DNA of 64,000 nucleotides, from positions 1,287,001 through 1,351,000 of the forward strand of contig NC_010575.1 in the NCBI RefSeq assembly GCF_000165395.2. The letters are read 5' to 3'. Shown here in pieces: positions 53,580 through 63,685 of this stretch. Numbering within the stretch: position 1 is the stretch's first letter; the number at the start of each line of letters is the position of its first letter. The notes under the pieces were generated by a model, which had not been told where the DNA came from, searched no databases, and worked only from the letters and a program-made list of their open reading frames with translations. This stretch comes from Babesia bovis T2Bo. Lineage: Eukaryota > Apicomplexa > Aconoidasida > Piroplasmida > Babesiidae. The position numbers were made by a program, and so were the translations under genes.

Positions 53580-56500
53580 ATGGCTGAGGAGGGTGCTGTG
53601 GAGACCCCTGAGCGGTCCGCGCAGTTTAATGACGAGTATGTACCATTTGGTTTTGCTGATTCCGACTTTGGCGGCTTAACCATCCTAAAGGGCCTTGCTG
53701 ACTTGCCATTAACGGGTAATGTAAATTCTGGCAGTGTTTGCTCCGTTTATAACGAATCAGCTGATACCTTCGATGACACTTACAATGACCCGTTGGATTC
53801 AGATTCTAGGAACAACTCTGGTCGCAAGGGTGACAAGAAGCGCAAGGCTGACCTTGAGAGGAGCCGCATATCTAATGACGCTGTGCGCATCCTCGATATG
53901 TACCACCGCTATGGTGTTATAGACACTAATGACCCAATTCTCCTTGAATTGGAACCCGTTAGGGCCTTTTTTACTCACATAGATCGGCTGTACAGGACTC
54001 CTAAGATATCACTTGCTGATGCGTTTACTCGGGCTTTGCAGCAGCTGACCAAGCTTCCCAGGCTGATCAAGAGGTGCAGCACCCATTTGAAAAAATCCAA
54101 GGAAGATGATACAACAGAAACCACGGACACAGAACACCGCAACGTCGTTGTATGGGAGAATGTGAAGATGCAGCGCAACATCGGCGGGGTCCAAGTTCTA
54201 TTCCACTTTCCCACTATGCAGAAGCCTCAGATACAGTTACTAGCAAAGTTAATGCACGCCTTGAAGAATTCGCAGCATGTCGTTTTGGAGTCTCCCACAG
54301 GCACCGGGAAGACAGCTGCCATATTGGCAGGTGTCTTTTCTTGGATGTTCCAAAACCACATCAGGGACGCCTCAATGGTGAATACCGATACCAAACCCGG
54401 TGAAGGCTCTGCTGAGAAGCCGAAGAAGCAGGAGCCGCGGCTACGCGTGATCTACTTGACACGTACTCACGCTCAGATAAAGCAGGTGATTCAGGCTGTG
54501 AAGACCTGTGGCTTCCGGCCGAGGAGTTGCAGCATTGCATCAAGACTACAAATGTGCATATACAAGTCCAACAGGGCCGAGGCAGAGGGCGCGAACTCCA
54601 GTGACAGCGGTGAGGACGTCCCCAATTTACAGAACCGCATCAACTTACAGTGCCGGAAACTCGTTGCTAATGCTGATAAAGGTCGCTTGAAAGCCAATAA
54701 CGGCTGCACTGGGTGTTTCAGCAGTAACGCTAATTCATATAAAAAAGAGAAGATGTGCCCATACTACTTGAACATGGGCTCGAAGCACTTTGCGGTGGAC
54801 ACTGCAATGAAGGTTCTTGGTAGGACCGAATCAACTTTTGACATTGAGGACCTGATGCGTTATGGCATAGAGGGCACTAGTGAGGACGTCGACTTGCCCT
54901 GTAGCTGTGGCAAAAGCTTTGGTGGCAAGTCCAAGAAATTAGCCAGGAGACTGGCTTCGCCTGCGCAGGACATCACTCAATACTTCTCTCCCAAGGCCAT
55001 GATGGGTCTCGATGACCCCGTTGAGCTGGGTGTATGTCCCTACTATGCTGCTAAGAGCATTGCTCAAGTATCGGAATTTGTGGTATGCCCTTATCCCTAT
55101 GTCCTGGATCTCCAGGCTATGGTTAAGGGTGTATCTATATCGCAGAAGGTGGCTGGCATCATACAGACCGACCCTAGGTTCAAGAGTGTTAAAAACGAGA
55201 CCATGGAGATTATGAACGACAAGACAAATGTTAATGGTGTGCCCAACTTGAACATTTTCGGTAACCTGAATGACACGGTCCTGGTCTTTGATGAGGGCCA
55301 CAATGTTGAGAATGCATGCCAGGAGGAGGCTTCCTGGGACATTAAGTTTGACCTTATAAAGCGTATTTTATCCTGGATTAAGAAGATGCGTGAGGAGGTG
55401 ATTGCTTCTTCTGGGTTGAGTTACGTGGGTGTTGATGACTTGAAAACTGCTGAGAAGTTAGGCCAGCAGGCTCTGGGCATATTGTTGCGGGTCACTCGCT
55501 TTTTGAATGACCTGTTGTTATTCTTACAGGGCTTTGTTTCTAATCTAAAGATTCCACCTAAAAAAGGTGTGGACAACCGTGGTGAGAGTATTCTTTACAG
55601 TTGGGACACCTATGACGACAAGTCTAACCCCCTGGGTGGTGCTCAACGTTTTATTGATGCCCTCAATTTGGACATCGCTAGTATGTATGTTCTCTACTGC
55701 AGTGTGATGCAGATGAGGGCTTTTGTTAGGCATTTACGTCCCACTACAGTGCGCCAGGTAGAGGAGTACTTAATCCATTTGGAGTTTATGACTGCCACTA
55801 TGGTAATGCTTTGTCACAAGCCAGAGTGCTACAATGTATTAATCCTGGTTAATGCCAACAAGTCATATTCCTTGGGTCTATGGCTGATGAACCCTTCTGC
55901 AATGTTCAGCGAGCTTGCGGCTAATGCTAAAAGTATTGTTATAGCTTCGGGTACACTATCGCCTATACCTGCCATGGTAAGCAGTTTAGGCCCCGAGTTT
56001 GAGAGCCGAGTGAATGGCAACATTATATCCACCACGCAGCAACTAGATCCCGGTAATCTGGCGGTGTATATGGTAACTCACTTTTCTCGGTCTACTAAGG
56101 AACGCATTCAATGTGACTTCGCCAATCAGAAGGATGAACGATTTCAGACTCAGTTGGGTCACTCTTTGGCTAAGCTTCTGGAGGTCCTGCCTGGTGGTAC
56201 TCTTATATTCTTTACCAGCAAGGCCATTTTAACATCCTGCATCGAGCATTGGCGCGTGACTGCGTATAATGATGCCTCTGTTCATGGCGAGTCCAGGACC
56301 ATATATGACCACATAGCATCGCTTAAGGGTGGCAACTTATACCAGGAGCCAAACGAGGCTTCGGAATTCCAGAAACTACTCAAGGAACTGCACGTATTGG
56401 ACATGTTCGTTATGTTTGCTGTATGCAGGAGTCACTCTTCGGAGGGATTGAACCTGAAGTTATCGTCACTCATCCTTGTTGGCCTTCCCTACCCTTCGAC

Positions 56501-56768
56501 CATTGCACCTCGGGTGGACATTGCTCGGAGGTACAACCGCGCGAGTGGTCAAAAGTACAACTGGTACTTGCGGGAGACATTCCGTGCGGTTAATCAGGCC
56601 ATTGGCCGTTGTATTCGTAACAAGAAGGATCGCGGTGTCATAATTCTTATGGACAATCGCTACAAGCGTGATCGTGAATACTTGCCGTCATGGACCAACC
56701 CCTTTATACGTTCTCATAATATTGTTGACGACGTGAGGCATGACATTCAAACTGGATTTACATTCTAG
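53580..56768 (+). CDS. FANCJ/BRIP1-like Fe-S superfamily 2 DNA helicase
   Basis: Single exon, 1062 aa, starting ATG at 53580. XPD-family 5'-3' DNA helicase: Q-like motif, Walker A VLESPTGTGKT (about residue 241), motif Ia YLTRTHAQIKQV, and an Fe-S-type Cys cluster (QMCIYKS, LQCRKLV, CTGCF, CPYY). Motif II reads VFDEGHNVE where the family normally has DEAH. Motif V FAVCRSHSSEGLN and motif VI QAIGRCIRNKKDRG lie near residues 950-1010. The FRAVNQAIGRCIR form is closest to BRIP1/FANCJ rather than XPD, RTEL1 or DDX11. Role: unwinding DNA structures in repair and replication; inferred from family. Confidence 0.88.
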   Translation: MAEEGAVETPERSAQFNDEYVPFGFADSDFGGLTILKGLADLPLTGNVNSGSVCSVYNESADTFDDTYNDPLDSDSRNNSGRKGDKKRKADLERSRISNDAVRILDMYHRYGVIDTNDPILLELEPVRAFFTHIDRLYRTPKISLADAFTRALQQLTKLPRLIKRCSTHLKKSKEDDTTETTDTEHRNVVVWENVKMQRNIGGVQVLFHFPTMQKPQIQLLAKLMHALKNSQHVVLESPTGTGKTAAILAGVFSWMFQNHIRDASMVNTDTKPGEGSAEKPKKQEPRLRVIYLTRTHAQIKQVIQAVKTCGFRPRSCSIASRLQMCIYKSNRAEAEGANSSDSGEDVPNLQNRINLQCRKLVANADKGRLKANNGCTGCFSSNANSYKKEKMCPYYLNMGSKHFAVDTAMKVLGRTESTFDIEDLMRYGIEGTSEDVDLPCSCGKSFGGKSKKLARRLASPAQDITQYFSPKAMMGLDDPVELGVCPYYAAKSIAQVSEFVVCPYPYVLDLQAMVKGVSISQKVAGIIQTDPRFKSVKNETMEIMNDKTNVNGVPNLNIFGNLNDTVLVFDEGHNVENACQEEASWDIKFDLIKRILSWIKKMREEVIASSGLSYVGVDDLKTAEKLGQQALGILLRVTRFLNDLLLFLQGFVSNLKIPPKKGVDNRGESILYSWDTYDDKSNPLGGAQRFIDALNLDIASMYVLYCSVMQMRAFVRHLRPTTVRQVEEYLIHLEFMTATMVMLCHKPECYNVLILVNANKSYSLGLWLMNPSAMFSELAANAKSIVIASGTLSPIPAMVSSLGPEFESRVNGNIISTTQQLDPGNLAVYMVTHFSRSTKERIQCDFANQKDERFQTQLGHSLAKLLEVLPGGTLIFFTSKAILTSCIEHWRVTAYNDASVHGESRTIYDHIASLKGGNLYQEPNEASEFQKLLKELHVLDMFVMFAVCRSHSSEGLNLKLSSLILVGLPYPSTIAPRVDIARRYNRASGQKYNWYLRETFRAVNQAIGRCIRNKKDRGVIILMDNRYKRDREYLPSWTNPFIRSHNIVDDVRHDIQTGFTF

Positions 56769-57034
56769 GCCTACAGAGTGTTGTTAAACTGCTTTTGTAT
56801 CATCCGGTAACAACTCCGGTGTGTAACGGTGTCTTTTGTTATACTGGCATATAAAACTAGATGTCAATATAATGCAGTCTTTAGTTATGCTATTAAAGTG
56901 TAACACTAATCACTTGTGTGTATTCACTGGGTGTTATGGAATCCTGGTGCCGACCCTAGGGCGGGTGGTCCATGTCCACCATTGGGTGGTAGTTCCATGG
57001 ATCCCTGGCAGATGGATTTTGTATATACATAACA

Positions 57035-57877
57035 ATGTCATCTCGTTCGGTGGACCCGCTGTCCCTGTATGACCGTAACCAGGAGGCAACCTTGTACGTA
57101 GGGAATGTGGACACTCAGGTTGACGAGGAGCTTCTCTGGGAGTTTTTCGTCCAGGTGGGCCCTGTGAAGCACCTACACATCCCTAGGGACAAGGTTACTG
57201 GTCACCATCAGGGCTACGCTTTTGTGGAGTTTGACACTGACGATGACGCGGACTACGCGATCCGCATTCTTAACTTCGTTAAGCTGTACAACAAGCCTCT
57301 GAGGCTGAATAAGGCATCCAGGGACAAGCAAACGTTTGAGATTGGTGCTAATCTGTTTATTGGTAATCTAGATCCCGATGTGGATGACAAGCAGCTTCAC
57401 GACACCTTTGCTTCTTTTGGCAATGTAATATCGGCGAATGTAGTTCGTGACGGTGACGCTACTGATCGCAAGGCTTTTGCGTTTGTTTCTTATGACAGCT
57501 TTGAGGCTAGTGACGCTGCTCTTGCGGCTATGAATGGCCAGTTTATTTGTAACAAGCCCATTCATGTATCTTATGCTTATAAGAAGGACACTAAGGGTGA
57601 ACGTCACGGCAGCGCTGCTGAGCGCTTAATCGCAGCTAACAGGCCACATGAGTACTTGACACAAATGGGTGTGGCTCCTTATGGCACATCTGGCTCAAAT
57701 GCCATGCCTGTGTTCCCACCGCCTATGGCGGCACCGGTGGTAGTTCCCCCAATAGTGCAATTACCTCCGGTCGGTGCCTATATGACTCCAGGGGCAATGC
57801 CTCCTCCTCCTATGGCACCCCCTGCTGCCATGCATCGGCCTGTGGTACTGCCACCACCACCGCCCATTGCTAAGTAG
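57035..57877 (+). CDS. SF3B4: Splicing factor SF3B subunit 4 (SAP49)
   Basis: Single exon, 280 aa. Two RRM domains, about residues 18-95 and 105-185. RRM1 has LYVGNVD and GYAFVEF; RRM2 has LFIGNLDPDVDD and KAFAFVSYDSF. The linker ends in KGERHGSAAERLIAANRP, an SF3B4 signature. The C-terminus is Pro/Met/Ala-rich (about 215-280), as in SF3B4. The protein binds SF3B2 and the pre-mRNA upstream of the branch point in the U2 snRNP. Human SF3B4 (424 aa) has a longer Pro-rich tail. Convergent with UNG, 39 bp between stops. Confidence 0.95.
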   Translation: MSSRSVDPLSLYDRNQEATLYVGNVDTQVDEELLWEFFVQVGPVKHLHIPRDKVTGHHQGYAFVEFDTDDDADYAIRILNFVKLYNKPLRLNKASRDKQTFEIGANLFIGNLDPDVDDKQLHDTFASFGNVISANVVRDGDATDRKAFAFVSYDSFEASDAALAAMNGQFICNKPIHVSYAYKKDTKGERHGSAAERLIAANRPHEYLTQMGVAPYGTSGSNAMPVFPPPMAAPVVVPPIVQLPPVGAYMTPGAMPPPPMAPPAAMHRPVVLPPPPPIAK

Positions 57878-57916
57878 TTCAATGGACACTATCACATTAA
57901 CTTTAATATTTACATA

Positions 57917-58885
57917 TTACGGTGGCAGCATCCAGTCTATTGGTTTCTGCTTGGTGTTGCGCAGGTACTCATTGCACTTGTTGAAGTGGTCGCATCCGAA
58001 GAATAGTTTTTGCGATAGCGGTGATGGGTGTCCGCACTTCAGTATACAGTGGCGCGTGGTTGATATTTTACTGCACTTCTGCTCTGCTGACTTGCCCCAA
58101 AGCAGGAAGACTACATTTTCTCGGTGCGTGTTGATCAAATCTATCACTATATCTGTGAACTTAGTCCAGCCGTAATCCTTGTGTGAGAACGGCTGGCTGT
58201 CAATTACTGTAAGGACAGTGTTCAGCAGGAAGACGCCCTGCTGTGCCCAGTAGGTCAAATCGCCGTGGCTGCGCTCAATACCAATTTCCTTGTAGATGTT
58301 ACGTAGACTTGGCGGTATTGCCACTCCCCGGGGTACGGAGAATGATAAACCCATTGCCTGCTTCGGCTGGTGGTATGGATCCTGGCCGACTATTACCACT
58401 TTAACTTTTGACAGCGGCACAATTTGGAAAGCGTTGAACACCAGGTGTTCCGGTGGGTACACTCGTTTATTTTTACGATCTTTATTAACCTTTGCCCAGA
58501 GGTTCCCGAAATAGGGCTTCTTAATCTCGTTATTTAATTTATCTGACCATTCTTCACCTAGTAGCTTCGACACCAGTGAGACCACTTCGCTATCTCCAGT
58601 AGCAGTTTGACCTTGTAATTCTCCAGGGCATTCCCCGAGGGAAGGTACGGTTGGACATACTACTGGATCACTATCTTCCTTGTCTGGATCTGAGTTCCTA
58701 GACAACGTAGAGCCTACATCACGACGTTTAATGTTTGGCCTTGGAATATCGAAGAAATCAGTAATTAGCCGTTTAGACATTGTTATATACCCAATTCTAT
58801 CTAGTGAGATGCATGAACTAACAGGATGTCCACAACACAGTAAACGAAGGACTGAGCCCAGGATGTGTACGTGGCGCGCTAACAT
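57917..58885 (-). CDS. UNG: Uracil-DNA glycosylase (UNG family)
   Basis: Single exon, 322 aa from the ATG at 58885. Removes uracil from DNA in base-excision repair. Family 1 motifs: GQDPYHQ (water-activating Asp near residue 170), PPSLRNIYKE (uracil-pocket/Pro loop), GVFLLNTVLTV, and HPSPLS (His near residue 287). The first about 35 residues are hydrophobic and Cys-rich, possibly an organellar leader. A second ATG at 58780 would give MSKRLITDFFDIP, resembling a degenerate PCNA-interacting peptide (LxxFF), so nuclear and organellar forms may differ by start codon. Family sure; start uncertain. Confidence 0.95.
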   Translation of the reverse strand: MLARHVHILGSVLRLLCCGHPVSSCISLDRIGYITMSKRLITDFFDIPRPNIKRRDVGSTLSRNSDPDKEDSDPVVCPTVPSLGECPGELQGQTATGDSEVVSLVSKLLGEEWSDKLNNEIKKPYFGNLWAKVNKDRKNKRVYPPEHLVFNAFQIVPLSKVKVVIVGQDPYHQPKQAMGLSFSVPRGVAIPPSLRNIYKEIGIERSHGDLTYWAQQGVFLLNTVLTVIDSQPFSHKDYGWTKFTDIVIDLINTHRENVVFLLWGKSAEQKCSKISTTRHCILKCGHPSPLSQKLFFGCDHFNKCNEYLRNTKQKPIDWMLPP

Positions 58886-59071
58886 TCCATAGAGATATTC
58901 ACGATAATTAATATATAAAAATAAATTCTAGCAATTAGGCTTTACGCTACGCAAATGTGTTATTAATGCTATTCCCGAAACACAGATAACGCCTAGTAAT
59001 CCTTCAGAGCCCTTTTGTGGAATTCACACAATGGCGACATTGTAAATATTACTAGTTGCTGGAATCTCTAC

Positions 59072-60392
59072 ATGATGGATTTTTATGCAAGGCTGACGGA
59101 ATCACACGACGATGGCGAGAAATCCGTGGAAGCACCCAAAGTGAGGAAGTGCAATGTACTCATGTCCTTGGCGTTGAGTGTAGTTAAGCGTGAAAGTGAA
59201 AAGGCGGCGCTACTGAAGCTTAAGGGATATGAAAGGGCTGACATTGAACGAAACCGGGGGAAGCACTCTGTTGTATGCCGCCATTGGTTGAAGGGCATGT
59301 GTATGAAAGGTGAATTCTGCGATTTCCTTCACCAACTGGTCTACTCCCGTATGCCTCCATGTAGACTATTCGAGAAGAATGGTTTCTGTATCGACAACCA
59401 GCGTGGCAACTGCATATTCCAGCACATTGTTGAGCAACCTGAATCCATCACAGCTCAGGACCCTAGAATAAAGGAGGCTATCGCAAACGGCATCAACTTT
59501 GCCGAGATATCGCATGAAACAGACCCCGATGGTTTTGCCACTGCATTCATATTAGCGGTGGCATCAGTCTTCCCTAAGATAACGGACTGTGCCATTATGG
59601 AGGAGGCCATACCACCATCACCGCAGCCGGTTGATATGCTGGACCCCGTTGAAGCCGTTGCCACTGAGGCTAGTATCCCTGAGGACTCCAGGATAGATGA
59701 CGCTCCTGTTATAAGTGCGTCTATACCTGGGTTACTTAAGTTTGATTCTGCGTCTATGATTGATGCTGATCGGCGCTTACATTCATCATTTGATGTAAAT
59801 AGCAAGAACACTAAATGCTTCATGATCAAGAGCAACAACATGATGAACATTTACTTTTCCATTTGCTATGGCATATGGGCTACGGGTATCAACAACACCG
59901 CCAAGCTGATTAACGCATTCCAATCCTGTGAGCACGTGATACTCATATTCTCTGGTAACGAGAGTGGTGGCTTCCAGGGATACGCCAGGATGATGACATT
60001 GCCCATAAGTGGGCTTTACAAGGGCATTTGGGGCAGTTTCCAATCTAGGCTTGGTGACAACTTTAGGGTCAAGTGGATCAAGCAGTGCTCCGTGGAATTT
60101 GAAGTACTCAGGCACGTGACCAACCAGTATAACCAGAATTTGCCTTTGAAAAAATCAAGGGATGGTACCGAGCTACCTCTGGATGTAGCTGAGATCATAT
60201 GCAACACTTTGTGGAACGCACCAGATGACGACTTGCTGAAAGGTAGGAAACATATATGCTTATACACTATCTACAGGAACGCCCATGGCAACGTGGGAGC
60301 GCATAGACCACAAGACATACTTCGAGGAGCTAGAGAGCAAGAATTTGCTATACACCACTTTTGGGCTATCGTTCTCACCTATCAACCGTTAA
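59072..60392 (+). CDS. CPSF4: CPSF30-like zinc-finger protein with YTH (m6A reader) domain
   Basis: Two exons, 59072-60242 and 60277-60392, with a 34 bp intron, about 428 aa. Two CCCH zinc fingers near residues 68-115: CRHWLKGMCMKGEFCDFLH (Cx7Cx5Cx3H) and a CRLFEKNGFC.IFQH finger, as in the pre-mRNA cleavage factor CPSF30. An acidic linker follows (to about 240). A YTH domain from about residue 243 begins SKNTKCFMIKSNNMMNI, with the aromatic-cage Trp in YGIWAT and a second Trp-containing strand KGIWGSF. This fusion is known in plants and apicomplexans and couples m6A reading to poly(A) site choice. The true start could include a further 5' exon. Confidence 0.9.
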
Positions 60393-60519
60393 TGGCCTAT
60401 AGATATCTAGCAATTGCATAACATGGTAAACATACACTAACAAATGTTATGCTAGTACATTATAGATTAAACGCTATATCGCGGGAGTTGTTGTAATGCG
60501 ATGGTAAAGGCAGTACCGA

Positions 60520-60924
60520 TTAGATGTTAAACTTTCTCTCGAGTAGAGAGTGTACTCCGCCTACGCCAAAGTCGTTTCGTGGCCTCTCGGTGTTCATGTA
60601 CTCGTAGGGCTCCAGGGTGTCCAACTTGTCCATCAATATTTCCAGGGACAGCATGCTGCTCTTTATACCTGGCAAGCGAGCTGATTTAGCACACATGTTC
60701 AATTCCACGGAGTTCCTGAAGGCAGCATGGTATCCAAATGCCTTTTGTATACGTTCGGATTTAGACATTTCCTCCTTTAGTAAATGCTTGTAATCGATGT
60801 CTTCAAGCTTGTGGGCTGAGTTCACGTCGCCAAAGGCCGTACGCACTCCTTTACCATCAAGTGCGCTGTACGGAAACTCATTTAGGTCGATATTTAAAGA
60901 ATCCAATTGTTTCGGTACCTCCAT
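60520..60924 (-). CDS. UMP1: Proteasome maturation factor UMP1/POMP
   Basis: Single exon, 134 aa from the ATG at 60924 (MEVPKQL). Chaperone that helps half-proteasomes mature and is then degraded. The family pattern is present: GVRTAFGDVNSAHKLE, FRNSVELNMCAKSARLPG, and the acidic loop before SSMLSLEIL. It converges on the CPSF30-YTH gene with 127 bp between stops. Another proteasome gene, Rpn13, is 10 kb away. Confidence 0.85.
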   Translation of the reverse strand: MEVPKQLDSLNIDLNEFPYSALDGKGVRTAFGDVNSAHKLEDIDYKHLLKEEMSKSERIQKAFGYHAAFRNSVELNMCAKSARLPGIKSSMLSLEILMDKLDTLEPYEYMNTERPRNDFGVGGVHSLLERKFNI

Positions 60925-61488
60925 GGTTATTTGGCAGTCCGAGTAGCAATGTGATGGACACCTAGATGGCAACAACTGATGGACACGATAAGGCCAAAGT
61001 CTACTGTAAAATTACACACTGTAGATATATAATGATCTAGTCAGGGGTGGCCGATTTATTAAATATGTAGGCACTCCCAACAGGGGATGATGGCAGCATA
61101 TAGGGGTCACACATCTACACATACGCCCACGAAATGACTCTATGTTGATTGCTTCATTATTATTATGTCTAATAGAAGTGTTTCTACTGTCTAAAGTGGT
61201 TCTATATATAGATTGTGACTCGCTGTGGTCTATATTAGCAACTGTACAAATAGCAAGCATGGGTAAAACCAAAGAGTAAGGTACAACACACTGTATAGTG
61301 ATTCTTTATAAATATTCTGTTGTTGAGATAATAGCAAAACAGTGTATACAACACGGTAATGTTGTATCCCTGTACAACCACCTCAGAGATGGAAGTTAGG
61401 TAACAGAAAAGCCAGATTAGTTCCTGTGAAATATACTACCCTAGATATAATATATATTACGTTTCAATATGCATTAAAAGGTATTAAC
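60925..61488. other. Divergent intergenic region
   Basis: Upstream region of UMP1 (minus) and the small plus-strand gene. A minus-strand open frame of 82 codons starting with ATG at 61260 and ending near 61012 has no recognisable similarity. I do not call it. Confidence 0.4.
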
Positions 61489-61743
61489 ATGGCCTTTGAC
61501 GTGGCTGAGTTACACCTCCCCATCACGCCGAAACGTGCCCCAGCTAAGCCGAGGCGTAGAAACGTACTTAACACTGAATATCGGTATATAGTAGACGATC
61601 GTGTCGACAATACAATTGATTACGGTACGTTTTATCTGGTTTTTATACGTATTTCTGTTTCTGGTCCCACGTATTTATTCGTTCACCACATGGCCACGTC
61701 AACCCGGGGCCTATGGAAGCCATATACAGGCCCTTGGGTGTAG
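61489..61743 (+). CDS. Small basic protein or alternative 5' exon of P2
   Basis: The ATG at 61489 opens a 45-codon segment, basic then acidic (PKRAPAKPRRRN … DDRVDNTIDY), ending at a donor G|GTACG at 61625. The acceptor at 61729 gives the short ending GPWV and a stop at 61741-61743. Reading straight through the 105 bp intron is also in frame. Another acceptor at 61817 would fuse this segment in frame to the P2 start. No family recognised. It may be an independent small gene or an alternative leader. Confidence 0.45.
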   Translation: MAFDVAELHLPITPKRAPAKPRRRNVLNTEYRYIVDDRVDNTIDYGTFYLVFIRISVSGPTYLFVHHMATSTRGLWKPYTGPWV

Positions 61744-61846
61744 TTCCGTAGTTAATTAGTCCTGCTGTATTCTTTTGGACCGAATTTGTTAATTACCAAC
61801 TTCTAAATCCATGTTAGGTATCGTCACCACTGCAACACATTACAAG

Positions 61847-62287
61847 ATGGCCCTTAAATACGTATCTAGTTACTTGTTGGCTGTTGCTGCAGGCAACGAA
61901 AATCCCAGCGTCGATGACCTCAAAAAGATTCTTGACGCTGTTGGTTCGGATGTTGATGAAGAGTGCCTTCAGGGTCTCGTTGACTCCATGAGCGGCAAGA
62001 CCGTGCATGAGGTAAGTCGTATATTCCGGGTGTTACTGTCATTGTGGCTCTCTATGAGCCCATTTGCATATGGGATGATGTATATTCTGTAATTCGTTTA
62101 ACAATACGTGCAGACCATCGCAGCCGGTATGACCAAACTTCAGAGCATGCCCGCTGGTGGCGCTGCCATGCCTGCTGCTGCCGCTGGAGGTGCTCCCGCC
62201 GCTGCTGAGGACAAGGCTGAGGCTAAGAAGCCCGAGGCTGAGCCTGAGGAGGAAGAGGACGACATGGGTTTCTCTTTGTTCGACTGA
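61847..62287 (+). CDS. RPLP2: Acidic ribosomal stalk protein P2
   Basis: Two exons, 61847-62011 and 62114-62287, with a 102 bp intron, 112 aa, the usual length. The N-terminal helical domain [16 protein letters not shown] dimerises with P1. It has the [16 protein letters not shown] and [15 protein letters not shown] helices. An Ala/Gly-rich hinge leads to the conserved acidic C-terminus ending DDMGFSLFD, which binds translation factors. The intron is long for this genome region. Confidence 0.96.
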
Positions 62288-62493
62288 GCTTATGGCGCGT
62301 TGAGCGGGTATTACACTCTGCTTATAGACAGCCGTACATGAAATCGTCTTATGTAAACCCGTGTCTTAAACTTTGTTCAGTTATGTGTTGTGTATAGTTT
62401 AGGGTAGAATCACACATGGCAAGTGTGTAAGCAAATAAGTGGTGTCTACTAGGTGTTATTCCTTATGTGGTGGCAGTTTTTTTAACTATAAGC

Positions 62494-63656
62494 ATGACGG
62501 CGGATTCGGCGGCTTTGGAAGCGACCGTCCGTAAGGGACTAGGTATGCTGCGGCATAGAGTTCCACTTACACATGTGTAGACGCTGGAAAGGTTGCCGTT
62601 GTGACGTCAGGAGGGACGTGCGTCCCACTGGATGGATTCGGAGTGAGAACCATGGACAACTTCTCCACAGGGAGAAGGGGCTCACGTATCGCAGAGTGAG
62701 TTTATATATTCAAGGATCTTGTAAAACATCCACAGGGAACTGCTTCGTAGGGGATACTACGTTATCTTCATATACAGAACTGGCAGCCATTTGCCATTCC
62801 TCAGGGCTATATCGGAATGCGGTGGAGCACTTGGTCTTCTAGATGCCATGCACCTAGATGACGATGGACAGATAAAATGTGGGTATAAAGTCACTGCCAT
62901 TATGTAATCCACAGTTGTACCTCCCGAGGAAAGGATGCCACAGATAACTAGGGCTGTTAAGGATTACCATAAGGTTGGTAGTCTATGTGCCAGACACCAT
63001 ACGCAGTACAAGAGCAAACTCTTTACAATCGCATTTAAGCTAGTTTCTGAATATACCAATGCACTGGAGTAGGTGGTTACGTGAAATTGATATCTTACCC
63101 AGCATGGTATGTAGGATAATTCATGCCAACCCAAGTGCTGCCATGTTCTTCCTGGCAGCTGCAGTCTCGGACTTTAAGGTAGCAGATGATATGCTGGTAT
63201 GTCTAGGTACCTCAACAACACACTTTACACACAGCCGAGGAATAAAGTATCCTCTGGGAGTGATATGACCCTGTACTTTACCAGGATGGATAAAGTGAGG
63301 TATGTCTGGTGGGAAGAAACTAATTAATCCTAGAAACATTGTGAGGGACATCCTGGGAAACAAGCCTGTACTGTGCTGCTTCAAGTTGGAAACAGATGAG
63401 TCCATTGCAGTGCAAAAGGCGAAGACACTACTCCAGGGGCCAACATATGCCGATGCAGTGGTGCTCAACATGCTAGACCAAAGGTACAATACAGTCGAGC
63501 TGATATTTGCACAGGGCGATTCCATACGCCTGGAAGCTAAGGTGGGTACTCTAGAGCTCAATATCATAGATACAGAACGGCGATATAGATGAAGGCATTG
63601 TAGATCTCCTGTTAGAGCTACATGAGCGCAAAAAGAATATGTTACATAAGGAATAA
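62494..63656 (+). CDS. PPCS: Phosphopantothenoylcysteine synthetase (PPCS)
   Basis: Nine exons: 62494-62542, 62581-62695, 62736-62878, 62915-62973, 63007-63068, 63115-63196, 63235-63299, 63334-63541 and 63576-63656. Introns are 33-46 bp and the spliced frame is open for 287 aa (human 311). The enzyme joins cysteine to 4'-phosphopantothenate in coenzyme A synthesis. Eukaryotic PPCS motifs are in order: [55 protein letters not shown] and a C-terminal helix. It is hidden from simple ORF calling because every exon is short. Convergent with YVH1. Confidence 0.92.
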
Positions 63657-63685
63657 TATCTGTTATAGTGCATGGGACATAATTT

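Noticed and set aside
61012..61260. 82-codon minus-strand open frame with an ATG
   Set aside because: Within the divergent promoter region of UMP1 and the small gene; no similarity and poor codon character.
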